From contig NZ_CP180001.1 of assembly GCF_047528295.1 (NCBI RefSeq), positions 248,001-312,000 on the forward strand: 64,000 bases of DNA. The letters run 5' to 3'. Positions 1 to 8,385 of the stretch are shown one piece after another; position 1 is the stretch's first letter, and every line of letters starts with the position of its first letter. The notes beneath the pieces are model-generated. The model searched no databases, was not told the DNA's origin, and saw only the letters and a list, made by a program, of their open reading frames with translations. Position numbers and translations under genes: made by a program. Origin of the DNA: Peptacetobacter sp900550335. GTDB taxonomy: Bacteria; Bacillota; Clostridia; Peptostreptococcales; Peptostreptococcaceae.

Positions 1-86
1 CTATCTCCATAATTAGCTGCATCTGCCATTTCTCCTATTCCAAGTGAATCTACTACAACGACAAATATACGTTTATATTTACTCAT
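1..86 (-). CDS. deoB: Phosphopentomutase, N-terminal fragment
   Basis: Only the first 28 codons are inside the window; the gene runs off the left edge. The visible start reads MSKYKRIFVVVVDSLGIGEM, which matches the metal-binding N-terminus of DeoB, an alkaline-phosphatase-superfamily enzyme that interconverts (deoxy)ribose-1-phosphate and -5-phosphate. A ribosome site AAGGGGTG precedes the ATG. It is the last visible gene of udp-nupC-deoB: uridine enters by NupC, Udp releases ribose-1-phosphate, and DeoB moves it to the pentose phosphate pathway. The call is good although most of the protein cannot be seen. Confidence 0.85.
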   Translation of the reverse strand, partial: MSKYKRIFVVVVDSLGIGEMADAANYGD

Positions 87-164
87 TTTACATTCACCCC
101 TTTTATATTTATTGCTTATTTAGATTTCTCTATTTACTACTATTATAGTTTATTTTTTTCCCAA

Positions 165-1367
165 TTAGAATAACATTATAAATCCTACTGCCATTGCACT
201 TAGTAAACTTACTGCAACCCCACCTATCATAGCTCTGAAAACTAATCTAGCTAGTGTGCTTTTTTTCTCTGGGCAAAGTATACCTATACCAGATACACAT
301 ATACCTAAGCTTGAGAAGTTAGCAAATCCACAAAGTGATATTGTAGCCATTATTGCAGTTCTTGGATCCATACCAGATATTATTTTACCTAACTGTTCAA
401 ATGCTACGAATTCATTTATTACAAGTTTGCTTCCTAAAAGATTTCCTTCCATTAGTATTTCTGATGGGTCTAATCCCATAAGTGCTCCAAATGGTGCAAA
501 TACATAAGAGAAAATCTGTTCTAGACTTATTCCGAATATACCTAAGCCTTTATTTATTAATGCAACTAATGCAACCATTGCTATTAAAGAAGCTCCCATT
601 GATAATGCCATCTGCATACCAGTTACTGCACCTTCTGAAATAGCTTCTATTACATTTGCATTGTTACCTTTATTATCCATTTTTATATCCCCAACCTCGT
701 GAATTTCTTCTGTCTGAGGGAATATTATTTTTGAAACCATTATACTTCCTATTGGAACTAATGCACTTGCTATTAATAAGTATTCCATTGGAATTCCAAG
801 TGCCGTATATCCACCTAATATTGAAACAGACATACTTCCCATTCCAGATACTAGTACGACCATGATTTCACTATCTGTCATTTTATTTAGATATTTACTT
901 ATAAGTATTGGACTGTCTGTCTGACCTAAGAACATGTTGGCAACTGCTACGAAACTTTCAACTTCTGAACTTCCCATTATCCAGCCAACTGCTTTACCTA
1001 TCCATTTAACTACAAAGTTAAGTACACCTATATAGTAAAGTAAACTTACAAGTGCTGATAAGAAAACTATATTTCCTAATACCTGTATTGCAAATATCAT
1101 ACCTGTTGGTGCTGAACTATCTGCTAATGAACCGAATACAAAAGATAATCCATTTGAACCACAGTTTATAACTCCTGTTACAGCATCCGATATTTTTGAA
1201 ACTACCATTCTACCTGCTGGAACCTTTACAAGTACTAAAGCTATGATAAACTGAGCTATCATACCTTTTAAAAGCATTTTGAATGATACATCTTTTCTTT
1301 TCCAAGATATTAACCAAAGTATTCCTAGTACTACTACAATTCCCAGTAAATTTAATATTGCTTTCAT
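165..1367 (-). CDS. nupC: Concentrative nucleoside transporter, CNT/NupC family
   Basis: A 400-residue polytopic membrane protein. It opens with an N-terminal helix pair, followed by hairpin and core helices of the CNT fold, including the segment GQTDSPILISKYLNKM and a later stretch with ELGK-like residues around NEFVAFEQLGKIISGMDPR that are typical of the nucleoside-binding region. The family couples pyrimidine or purine nucleoside uptake to a proton or sodium gradient at the cytoplasmic membrane; which ion is used cannot be told here. Length is normal for bacterial CNTs. It lies 32 bp downstream of uridine phosphorylase and upstream of phosphopentomutase, so uptake and breakdown of nucleosides are probably co-transcribed and repressed by the divergent GntR regulator. 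Confidence 0.9.
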   Translation of the reverse strand: MKAILNLLGIVVVLGILWLISWKRKDVSFKMLLKGMIAQFIIALVLVKVPAGRMVVSKISDAVTGVINCGSNGLSFVFGSLADSSAPTGMIFAIQVLGNIVFLSALVSLLYYIGVLNFVVKWIGKAVGWIMGSSEVESFVAVANMFLGQTDSPILISKYLNKMTDSEIMVVLVSGMGSMSVSILGGYTALGIPMEYLLIASALVPIGSIMVSKIIFPQTEEIHEVGDIKMDNKGNNANVIEAISEGAVTGMQMALSMGASLIAMVALVALINKGLGIFGISLEQIFSYVFAPFGALMGLDPSEILMEGNLLGSKLVINEFVAFEQLGKIISGMDPRTAIMATISLCGFANFSSLGICVSGIGILCPEKKSTLARLVFRAMIGGVAVSLLSAMAVGFIMLF

Positions 1368-1399
1368 CCGTTTTTCTCCTCTATTTACTGAAAATCAGC

Positions 1400-2185
1400 C
1401 TATTTATTATTTTCTTTATCTTCTTTTATTAATATACGAAGTGCTTCTATACCAACTTTTATAGCACTTTCTGTATCGTGTACTATTGGGTTTTCTAATC
1501 CTGCTGCATTTCTTTCCTGATTTCCTACAACTAAGAAGTTAGAACCACAACGAACACCTAAATGACTAGCTACTATAAATAATGCAGCTGATTCCATTTC
1601 TGAAGCTTTACATCCTAATCTTTTCCAAGCTTCCCATTTATTTAAAAGTTCATAACTAACTGGCATTCTTTCTGGTTCATGCTGTCCGTAGAATGCATCT
1701 TTACACTGAACAACTCCTGCATGATATGTATATCCTAATTTTTTAGCTGCTGTAACTAAAGCATTAGTTACTTCTAAATCTGCAACTGCTGGGAATTCTA
1801 TTGGAGCGTATTCTCTTGAAGTACCTTCCATTCTTATAGCACCAGTGGCTACTACTATATCTCCACCTTTTACATCTATATCTATTCCTCCACAAGTACC
1901 AACTCTTACAAATGTATCTGCACCGCAAAGTCTAAGTTCTTCCATTGCTATTGATGCTGATGGACCACCTATACCTGTTGATGTAACACTTACTTTTTCC
2001 CCATCAAGGTATCCTGTGTATGTAACATATTCTCTACTATCAGCAACTAGTACTGGATTATCGAAATGTTTTGCTATTTTTTCACATCTTTTTGGATCTC
2101 CTGGAAGTATAACATAACGTCCAACATCTCCTGGTCTTATCTGTAAATGATACTGTAATCCTACTTCTCCTGAATAATTCTGCAT
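1400..2185 (-). CDS. udp: Uridine phosphorylase
   Basis: This 261-residue cytoplasmic enzyme splits uridine with phosphate to uracil and ribose-1-phosphate. Diagnostic features of the nucleoside phosphorylase I family are the phosphate-binding PGDP near residues 28-31, the VGTCGG glycine loop near 94-100, and SEMESAALF with the ribose-binding Met-Glu. The Gln/Arg-containing loop around QCKDAFYGQH fits the uridine rather than the purine branch. It is the first gene of the operon; its promoter carries a half operator in the spacer between -35 and -10. Length is normal for Udp (about 250). Confidence in family is very high, and in uridine specificity good. Confidence 0.92.
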   Translation of the reverse strand: MQNYSGEVGLQYHLQIRPGDVGRYVILPGDPKRCEKIAKHFDNPVLVADSREYVTYTGYLDGEKVSVTSTGIGGPSASIAMEELRLCGADTFVRVGTCGGIDIDVKGGDIVVATGAIRMEGTSREYAPIEFPAVADLEVTNALVTAAKKLGYTYHAGVVQCKDAFYGQHEPERMPVSYELLNKWEAWKRLGCKASEMESAALFIVASHLGVRCGSNFLVVGNQERNAAGLENPIVHDTESAIKVGIEALRILIKEDKENNK

Positions 2186-2326
2186 AATTGCTCTCTCCTT
2201 TTCATTATGAATTTTATTTTTCTTAATTTATTACTTTTAATTATTACTTTCTTTGAGCTATTTTATCTTCCATTAATTATTTGTATAATTATTTGTCTTT
2301 TTATATAACTCTCTGTCTTTAGTTGT

Positions 2327-2355
2327 ATAATATCATATACTTGTCTAGTCTGCAA
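2327..2355 (-). promoter_or_regulatory. Promoter of udp-nupC-deoB with embedded operator half-site
   Basis: On the minus strand a -35 TTGCAG (2350-2355) and a -10 TATTAT (2327-2332) are separated by exactly 17 bp. The spacer contains ACTAGACAAGT (2339-2349), which matches 10 of 11 bases of one arm of the palindrome at 2450-2476. Placement between -35 and -10 is the classic position for repression. The promoter is inferred from consensus only. Confidence 0.65.
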
Positions 2356-2449
2356 TACGTTTTCTGTAATTTTTAACCAAATTTTTACCAAAATATAACC
2401 TTTTCCTATCATTTTCATGTGTATTTTATACTTTTTTCGGCATTTTACA

Positions 2450-2476
2450 ATTAGACAAGTTGTGTACTTGTCTAAT
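2450..2476. promoter_or_regulatory. Perfect 11-bp inverted repeat, probable GntR operator
   Basis: ATTAGACAAGT, then TGTGT, then ACTTGTCTAAT: two perfect 11-base arms with a 5-base centre. It sits in the 403-bp spacer between udp and the GntR gene, about 50 bp upstream of the regulator's own -35. A third partial copy, ACTTGTATAATCTAAT, overlaps the regulator's transcription start near 2557-2572. GntR-family proteins with UTRA domains commonly bind such palindromes. The rest of the spacer shows no gene. Confidence 0.7.
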
Positions 2477-2524
2477 TTTTATAATCTTACCAATTTCTTC
2501 CTATTTCTCTAACTTTCTTATCTA

Positions 2525-2553
2525 TTGACAATACACAGTTTCAAACTTATAAT
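2525..2553 (+). promoter_or_regulatory. Consensus sigma-A promoter of the GntR gene
   Basis: A perfect TTGACA (2525-2530) and a perfect TATAAT (2548-2553) with a 17-bp spacer. Transcription would start near 2560, which excludes a translation start at the TTG at 2559 and supports the ATG at 2589. Confidence 0.8.
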
Positions 2554-2588
2554 ACAACTTGTATAATCTAATGGATAGGAGGGGGAAA

Positions 2589-3338
2589 ATGATACCAGAG
2601 ATTTCATCTGAAAAAGAAAAAAAATTAAAACATGTAAAAGTTTACGACCAATTATTTAAAAAAATACAGGATGGTGTTTATCCTCCTGGCTCAAAGCTTC
2701 CATCAGAACCAAACCTAGCTGAACAGATGGGCGTTAGTAGAATGACACTTAGAAGAGCCCTCGCTCTTTTACAAGAGGATGGTCTTATTTCTAATATTCA
2801 AGGAAAAGGAAATTATATAAAGGAACTACACACCATAAGTAGAAATTTTGGAATGGAAAAAATTCAACATCCTTTTTACGCTTGCTGTGATGAAGAGATA
2901 GATGATTTAGAAATAGAATTTAGAATAGAGCCTGCAACTGATGCAATTTCAAAAAACTTAGAAAGAAAAACTGCTGCGGTTGTTATATCAGACAGATGGT
3001 ATAAATTTAATGGTATAACTAAAGGTTATTCTCTTAGCTTTATACCTATAGAGACTATTTCTGAATACGATGTAGATTTAAATGATATAGATAGTTTAAA
3101 AGATTTTATGGAAAATAGAGTTTATTCTATTGTTTCCAAGAGTAATTGCGAATTTAGTTTTACTACTACTGGAAACTTTACAGCTATAAAATATGAATTA
3201 TCACATGATGAGATGTTTATATTAATATTAGAAACACTTTATAACAACAATGGAAATGTAATAATTTCTACTAAACACTATATCCCACTTACAATGTTTA
3301 GAATGCATCTAAATGTAATAAACAAATTAAATGAATAA
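2589..3338 (+). CDS. GntR-family transcriptional regulator (HutC/UTRA type)
   Basis: A 249-residue regulator with an N-terminal winged helix (about residues 13-80), including PPGSKLPSEPNLAEQMGVS and RMTLRRALALLQEDGLI, the standard GntR recognition helices. The rest resembles the UTRA ligand-binding domain in length and predicted pattern, though it is divergent. The start at ATG 2589 is chosen because AGGAGGGGG lies six bases upstream and an in-frame TTG at 2559 is at the predicted transcription start. It is divergent from udp-nupC-deoB and shares operator sequences with it, so it is probably their repressor, released by a nucleoside or sugar phosphate. The ligand is unknown. Confidence 0.85.
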   Translation: MIPEISSEKEKKLKHVKVYDQLFKKIQDGVYPPGSKLPSEPNLAEQMGVSRMTLRRALALLQEDGLISNIQGKGNYIKELHTISRNFGMEKIQHPFYACCDEEIDDLEIEFRIEPATDAISKNLERKTAAVVISDRWYKFNGITKGYSLSFIPIETISEYDVDLNDIDSLKDFMENRVYSIVSKSNCEFSFTTTGNFTAIKYELSHDEMFILILETLYNNNGNVIISTKHYIPLTMFRMHLNVINKLNE

Positions 3339-3400
3339 AAAAAGAGCTCAATTTCCTCTTTAAGTGTAAATCACCTTAAGAGAGAAATTAAGCTCTTTTT
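3338..3400. terminator. Bidirectional terminator
   Basis: A long inverted repeat, AAAAAGAGCT...AGCTCTTTTT, with a second inner stem CTTTAAG/CTTAAGAG. T-runs on both strands suit termination of the GntR gene (+) and of the convergent FUSC-family gene (-). Confidence 0.75.
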
Positions 3401-3405
3401 TATTT

Positions 3406-4425
3406 TTAATATTCTGCATCGAATATATCCATTTCTCTATCTCTTATCTTTTCTACTAAGAATCTTATTCCACTGCTTATTATGTGTAATGTTAGTACTA
3501 TTACTATCCCCATAAATAGTCCTATAAATCTATTTACCATAGCAGTTTCTGCATTAAATATTATTAAAGATGCATTTATTGATGATATAAAGTTTATAAA
3601 CTGTTTATACTTATATTCATCTATAAAGAATCCTACATATCCTAATATCATAACTAATATAGCTGCATACTCAACAGGGAATATATATCCAAATACTATT
3701 GAGAAGAAGAATATTCCACAAACTGTAGCTATAGTTCTGTATTTTATTCTATCTACCATATCACTTGTATCTATCTGCGTTAAAGACATTACAACTATAC
3801 TAACCCATAGTGGTTTTGCAGAATTCATAAGTGCTGCAATAAGTATTGCTATAGAAACTCCAAAAGCCATTCTCGCAGATACATCTACGTATTTCATACC
3901 TTCTTTTATCTGCTCTTTTAAAGTTCTTCCTTCTTCACCGTAACCTCTTTTTTTCCATTCTATATATGTTACAGCAACAGTTATTCCTGTAGCTATTAAT
4001 ATTCCAACCATTCTTTTAGGGAATAAATCAATTGACACCGGAACAGATTGACAGAATAAAAGAGGTAATAAAAATACCATATTCATCTTGTATGGTGCTG
4101 GTTCTGTTGTAACTATCATAGTTATAAATATATATATAATATTAAGCGGCAATGCAAGCCAAGGAGATATTACCCCAATCTGAGCAACTATTCCTGATCC
4201 TATAAATAGTGTAGCTATCATAATAAGCATATCGTAAAGTTTTATACCTGTATTCATCTTAGGGAACATCATTATCCCTACATATATCGCAACTCCAGGT
4301 AGAGTATTTTCTTCACCAAAAATTGTCATATATGCCATTATGAATCCCATCATCGCTATAAATCTAAATGTATTATGTTTAATTTTTCCTATAAGTTTGC
4401 TATTTTCTCTATTTTTTTTCTTCAA
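3406..4425 (-). CDS. FUSC-family integral membrane protein (aromatic-acid-exporter-like)
   Basis: About 339 residues with two blocks of hydrophobic helices separated by a charged linker (near EWKKRGYGEEGRTLKEQIKE), the repeated architecture of FUSC/DUF2955-like exporters. The second block contains the family-like stretch KPLWVSIVVMSLTQ. Family members are thought to export aromatic acids or other organic acids, but the substrate is not known here. I place the start at TTG 4425 because GGGAGG lies about nine bases upstream; ATG codons further upstream precede that ribosome site and would need a leaderless message. It is a single gene with its own terminator. Family call moderate, function weak. 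Confidence 0.65.
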   Translation of the reverse strand: MKKKNRENSKLIGKIKHNTFRFIAMMGFIMAYMTIFGEENTLPGVAIYVGIMMFPKMNTGIKLYDMLIMIATLFIGSGIVAQIGVISPWLALPLNIIYIFITMIVTTEPAPYKMNMVFLLPLLFCQSVPVSIDLFPKRMVGILIATGITVAVTYIEWKKRGYGEEGRTLKEQIKEGMKYVDVSARMAFGVSIAILIAALMNSAKPLWVSIVVMSLTQIDTSDMVDRIKYRTIATVCGIFFFSIVFGYIFPVEYAAILVMILGYVGFFIDEYKYKQFINFISSINASLIIFNAETAMVNRFIGLFMGIVIVLTLHIISSGIRFLVEKIRDREMDIFDAEY

Positions 4426-4602
4426 TATAAATAACCTCCCTTTTTTTGACACAATGAATATAATAACATATAATCCTTCATTTTTCATCAATTTATTGCT
4501 AAAAAACGAATATTTTTCAAAAAAATTGCAATCATATTCATATTTCTGTTAATTTTGTGTCAGAGGCTACAATTATGAAATATATTACATAAAATTAAGC
4601 AT

Positions 4603-4650
4603 AAAAAAATACTGCCACAGAACACCTTTAAAAGGTGTTCTTGTGACAGT
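4603..4650 (-). terminator. Terminator of the zinc-ribbon gene
   Basis: Arms ACTGCCACAGAACACCTT and AAGGTGTTCTTGTGACAGT pair almost perfectly and are followed by seven T on the minus strand. It lies 15 bp after the stop codon of the zinc-ribbon gene. Confidence 0.8.
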
Positions 4651-4664
4651 ACCTTTACTGACAC

Positions 4665-4892
4665 CTAACGGTCGTCAGTTTTTTTGTATTCAAATTTAGC
4701 TCCACAATTAGGACAAATTAATTCTGGCATATTTTTTTCATTTAGCGAAGCTATCGCTCCTGATGAAAAGAATGCATCTTGTCTTAATTCTTCTACTATA
4801 AATTCTGGTACTCCTTTTTCAAATCCACAAGACTTACATTCATAATTATATAACTTTTGTCCTTTACTCATTTCTTCTAATTCTTTTAACAT
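4665..4892 (-). CDS. Small zinc-ribbon protein
   Basis: A 75-residue protein with two Cys pairs, CKSCG near residue 19 and CPNCG near residue 60, spaced as in a zinc ribbon. Between them is a helical region rich in acidic and hydrophobic residues. No catalytic motif is visible. Ribosome site AGGAGAAAT precedes the start. It lies beside a transposase and has its own terminator; nothing links it to a pathway. Small zinc ribbons often bind nucleic acid or act as assembly factors, but that cannot be assigned here. Confidence 0.6.
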   Translation of the reverse strand: MLKELEEMSKGQKLYNYECKSCGFEKGVPEFIVEELRQDAFFSSGAIASLNEKNMPELICPNCGAKFEYKKTDDR

Positions 4893-4982
4893 ACTATTTC
4901 TCCTAATAATTTTAATTACACTAATTATACACTATTATTTATATTTGAGTATAGCAAAGCTAGCCTATTTATTAATAGACTT

Positions 4983-6257
4983 TTAAAATAATTCTATTTG
5001 TGTTGTTGTATTCAAAGAAATTTCTTTTTCTATAATTTCTTCGTAGATTATTCTTTTATAATTTGATTTATCTAGTGCATTATATATTAATCCATATTTA
5101 TAATGCCATATTTCCCATAGAATCATGTCTTTTCCACAATTTTTACAAATATAAGGATTTACTCCAAATGATTCTATCAATCTATCTTTAAAATTTTTCT
5201 TTACTGTATTCTTCTTTTTTATCAGCTTAGATATATTTCTGTGTCTCATAAAGTTATATAACTTCAATATTTCTATGCTTAATTTATTTTTTATTCTTGA
5301 ATATAGACCGTATCTTCTTGCAACTCTAAAACCCTTCGGGTGAATATGTTGGGTTATTTTACCTATAAATTCTAATACATTTACAGTTATTTCTCTTTTT
5401 TCCTTAGGTTTTTTGTTTTCATACCAGTAAGTTACATTTTTTCCATCGTAATTAATTATTCTATATTCAGCGATAGCTGGTCTAGCCAAATATCTACCTA
5501 TATATTGAGTTGCCTGTTTTATATTAGTTAAACGTCTTTCTGCATTTACATAGAATTCTTTCTTATATAGCTTATTTATCAAATTTTTAGTTTTTCTATC
5601 GCTAAAATTGTTTTTTATTATATCTAGTACCAACTTTCGCCATACCTTTTTCATATATGTATATGGTATGAAATCTAATTTTTTGAACCACTTATTATTT
5701 CTATCTATTCCACCTTCGGTGTATAAGGCGTGTATATGAGGATTCCATTTTAAATCTCCACCAAAGGTGTGTACTACAGCAATTACCCCTAATTCATAAT
5801 TTCCCTTTGTTTTATTTTTATGAAAACTATCTAATACCTCATATGTAGCATCTTGTAAATCTTTTAAAAGCTCTCGCTTTCTGTAGAAATAAACTCTCAA
5901 CTCCTCCGGAATTGTGAAAACTGCATGTCTATGAGAAACATCAAGCATATTTTCTACCTGTTTTTCTGCCCATTCCATAGAATATTTTCTTCCACACTTT
6001 GTACAAAACTTACTTTTACAAGTGAACCCTTGGATATACTCTTCTCCACAGTCTATACATTTGTGTTTTATATATCCGTTCTCTATATTTCCACAATTTA
6101 AAGCCTTTATTACAGTATTTTCTATCTGATCTCTCATTTCTCTTCTAACTTTATTCCAATATTTTAGTTTGAATTCTTCAAAGTGATTTTTTAATATTTT
6201 CTTAATGATTTTTTCATCTTTTTGTTTCTTCAATACATTCATATTACTATTGTACAT
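4983..6257 (-). CDS. IS91-like HUH/Y2 rolling-circle transposase
   Basis: A 424-residue transposase. The N-terminus has a zinc-binding module with Cys 67, 70, 80, 85 and 88 (KCIDCGEEY and FCTKCGRKY). The catalytic domain shows the HUH motif NPHIHALYTEGG (His174, His176) and two tyrosines four apart, QYIGRYLAR (Tyr252, Tyr256), as in IS91-type enzymes that transpose by single-strand rolling circle. A C-terminal CKNCG pair is also present. Length matches intact family members and no frameshift is visible, so it may be active. IS91-type elements lack terminal inverted repeats and target duplications, and I cannot define the ends by eye. It sits between the terminator of the peptide transporter and the zinc-ribbon gene. 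Confidence 0.85.
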   Translation of the reverse strand: MYNSNMNVLKKQKDEKIIKKILKNHFEEFKLKYWNKVRREMRDQIENTVIKALNCGNIENGYIKHKCIDCGEEYIQGFTCKSKFCTKCGRKYSMEWAEKQVENMLDVSHRHAVFTIPEELRVYFYRKRELLKDLQDATYEVLDSFHKNKTKGNYELGVIAVVHTFGGDLKWNPHIHALYTEGGIDRNNKWFKKLDFIPYTYMKKVWRKLVLDIIKNNFSDRKTKNLINKLYKKEFYVNAERRLTNIKQATQYIGRYLARPAIAEYRIINYDGKNVTYWYENKKPKEKREITVNVLEFIGKITQHIHPKGFRVARRYGLYSRIKNKLSIEILKLYNFMRHRNISKLIKKKNTVKKNFKDRLIESFGVNPYICKNCGKDMILWEIWHYKYGLIYNALDKSNYKRIIYEEIIEKEISLNTTTQIELF

Positions 6258-6300
6258 AAGTTTTCCACAATTTTAAATTATTATAATTTCCTTAGGAATA

Positions 6301-6332
6301 AAAAAACTGTCACACAAATGTGTGACAGTTTT
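6301..6332. terminator. Terminator of the POT transporter
   Basis: AAAACTGTCACAC (6303-6315) and GTGTGACAGTTTT (6320-6332) are a perfect 13-bp stem with a four-base loop and T-runs on both strands. It lies 45 bp after the transporter stop. Confidence 0.85.
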
Positions 6333-6377
6333 CATTATATAAACTTTAAATTTCTGATCTCAATTATAACCCGAAGA

Positions 6378-7757
6378 TTATTTCTGTCCTGCTGTAAGCA
6401 TTTTTTCAAGTTTTTTATCGAATACAAGAAGTATAACAGCTGATACTATTAGTATAACTGGTATAGCTATGAATACCTGCATCATACCCATTGATTCCAT
6501 TATACCCTGAACGTATCCTGAAGCTTTAGAAGCAGCGAATGTTGCTAATGTCCAAACACCCATTAATACTGTTAAGTATTTAGCTGGAGCATGTTTAGAA
6601 ACCATTGAGTTTCCTAGTGGAGAGAAGCACATTTCACCTATAGTCTGGAATACTGTGAATCCTATTAACCATACAACTGAAGCTTTAGCAGTTTCTGGAG
6701 CACCAACTCCTCTTGTAAATTCTGCACCTACCATGAATACGAATGCTACACCTAGGAATATAAATCCTAAAGAAACTTTCTGTATCATAGTTAAGTCACC
6801 CTGAGGTCTATTAGATAATTTACTCCATATAGCAGCCATAACAGGTCCAAGTAATATACAAAGTAATCCATTAAGAGTAGTTTCTATCCATACTGGTGGA
6901 ACTGCAAAGCTACCAACATTCATATTTACATATGTATTCATGTAAAGAAGAACTGAAGTAGAAGCCTGATAGTAAGCAGTCCAGAATATTATTGTAAATG
7001 CAGATATTATAGTTATTGCTATAACTCTTTTCTTTTCATCAGATGTTAAAGCTCTATTTGCTTCTTCAGCTGAAAGAACTTTCTGACCTTCATCACCATG
7101 GCTAAGCATTTTCTGTGGTAATTTACCAGCATCACCTAATACTCTCCATCCAAGAACAGATACTACTGTAGCTACTAACATCATTACTCCTGATAAAGCG
7201 AAACATTTCTGGAATCCCTGAACTAGTGTTCCGTTAACTTCTGTTGCAAATGTGTTAGCACATAAGTATGCTAATATTAATGATCCGAAGAATGAACCAA
7301 CATTTACGAATGAATATAATATAGAGAATGCAGAGTCTTTCTGACTAGCATCTGTATATAATTCTCCAACCATTGCGTTTAACTGGTTTTTGAATAAACC
7401 TGTTCCTATTGAAACTACTGCGATTAACGCATGAACGTGCATAACAGATGTTGCAAAGTATCCTATGAACCATCCACCTGCCATTATAAGAGCACCTATA
7501 ACAACACAGTATCTAGCTCCTAACCATCTGTCTGATATTACCCCACCTATAACTGGTGCTAGGTAAGTGAATGCCATTAAGTTAGCCCCGATTACTGCTG
7601 CATCAGCAGGATCTAATCCAAGACCACCTTCAACAACGGCTGTAGCTAAGAATAATAATAATAGCGATTTTGATCCGTAGTAAGCGAATCTTTCACAAGT
7701 GAATACTAATCCACATGCGTATAACCCTTTAGGGTGTTTTACTGAATCATTTCCCAT
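6378..7757 (-). CDS. Proton-dependent oligopeptide transporter (POT/PTR2 family)
   Basis: A 459-residue major-facilitator protein with about 12-14 membrane helices. The N-terminal CERFAYYGSKSLLLLFL carries the family hallmark ExxERFxYYG in shortened form (ERFAYYG), and VIGGVISDRWLGAR is the conserved loop between helices 2 and 3. POT carriers import di- and tripeptides with protons across the cytoplasmic membrane. Length is normal. A good AGGAGG site precedes the ATG. The gene stands alone with a 280-bp leader region and its own terminator, in keeping with a peptide-fermenting anaerobe. It is close to DtpT-type carriers, but substrate range is not readable. Confidence 0.9.
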   Translation of the reverse strand: MGNDSVKHPKGLYACGLVFTCERFAYYGSKSLLLLFLATAVVEGGLGLDPADAAVIGANLMAFTYLAPVIGGVISDRWLGARYCVVIGALIMAGGWFIGYFATSVMHVHALIAVVSIGTGLFKNQLNAMVGELYTDASQKDSAFSILYSFVNVGSFFGSLILAYLCANTFATEVNGTLVQGFQKCFALSGVMMLVATVVSVLGWRVLGDAGKLPQKMLSHGDEGQKVLSAEEANRALTSDEKKRVIAITIISAFTIIFWTAYYQASTSVLLYMNTYVNMNVGSFAVPPVWIETTLNGLLCILLGPVMAAIWSKLSNRPQGDLTMIQKVSLGFIFLGVAFVFMVGAEFTRGVGAPETAKASVVWLIGFTVFQTIGEMCFSPLGNSMVSKHAPAKYLTVLMGVWTLATFAASKASGYVQGIMESMGMMQVFIAIPVILIVSAVILLVFDKKLEKMLTAGQK

Positions 7758-8034
7758 TTTTGAAATCCTCCTATATTTATTTTTTTATAAAAGCGTTTGC
7801 TTTTCTTGTTAATAGCAACTTTTAGATATATATTTTTTCTCTAACGTTGCTACTTTTTTATTATATAACATTGCATATCCAATAATCAAGTTTTTTGTTA
7901 TCTTTTTGTTACTTTTTTCTGACTTTTTTTAAATTAATCAATATTAAAAAACTATGATATTATTATATATTTACTTTTTTAAAACTTTATTTTTAAAGAG
8001 TATTTGAAGTTTTATTGAATTTTATAAAAAGAAA
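7758..8034. other. AT-rich spacer upstream of the POT transporter
   Basis: No gene is visible. On the transporter strand two seven-base arms, GTTGCTA (7846-7852) and its complement (7813-7819), flank a 26-base loop in the likely 5' leader. A TAAAAGCGTTTGCT stretch (7788-7801) matches a catabolite-responsive element at about 11 of 14 positions. Neither is strong enough to call a regulator. Confidence 0.35.
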
Positions 8035-8082
8035 AAACCGGTATTAAATACTTATTATTAAACAAATATTTAATACCGGTTT
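8035..8082 (-). terminator. Terminator of the atp operon
   Basis: AAACCGGTATTAAATA (8035-8050) pairs perfectly with TATTTAATACCGGTTT (8067-8082), 16 bp, with T-rich sequence following on the minus strand. It begins only nine bases after the atpC stop. Confidence 0.85.
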
Positions 8083-8090
8083 ATTTTATT

Positions 8091-8354
8091 CTAGTCTGCA
8101 TTTTTAGCCATTTTTGTAAGAATAACCACATTTCCATATTCAGAACTTATAAATCCACCAGTAGAATATACTAACTCAGTAGATTTTTCTGATTTTATTT
8201 TTATATTTCCTTCAATTATTTCGGCTGTAAATGGACGTCTATTTTTTAAAATCTGTCTTTCTCCTCCAGTTGTTTTTACTATAACAGAATCAATATCTCC
8301 GTCATAGAAAGTTTTGTTTGGAGTAATTATTTTTAAATGTAATGAATTTTCCAT
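8091..8354 (-). CDS. atpC: ATP synthase epsilon subunit, lacking the C-terminal domain
   Basis: The F1 epsilon subunit forms the foot of the rotor stalk and normally has an N-terminal beta sandwich and a C-terminal helical hairpin that can inhibit ATP hydrolysis. Here only 87 residues are encoded, against about 130-140 usually: the sandwich is complete (LHLKIITPNKTFYDGDIDSV to NVVILTKMAK) and the protein ends there. The loop that usually reads GxxGxLPxHxP is degenerate (GGERQILKNRRPF). The start at ATG 8354 has AGGTGG upstream; an in-frame GTG at 8372 is less likely. The operon terminator starts nine bases after the stop, so no helical domain is hidden in another frame. Confidence 0.88.
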   Translation of the reverse strand: MENSLHLKIITPNKTFYDGDIDSVIVKTTGGERQILKNRRPFTAEIIEGNIKIKSEKSTELVYSTGGFISSEYGNVVILTKMAKNAD

Positions 8355-8385
8355 TATTCCACCTGCCTTCACCGACTAGATTTTA

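Noticed and set aside
4426..4491. N-terminal extension of the FUSC protein (MMKNEGLY...)
   Set aside because: It would begin upstream of the clear GGGAGG site and is not family-like; TTG 4425 fits better.
7788..7801. Catabolite-responsive element before the POT gene
   Set aside because: About 11 of 14 matches only, lacking the usual first G and last A; not enough to claim CcpA control.
8036..8372. atpC truncation caused by a frameshift
   Set aside because: The terminator starts nine bases after the stop, leaving no room for a hidden C-terminal domain.
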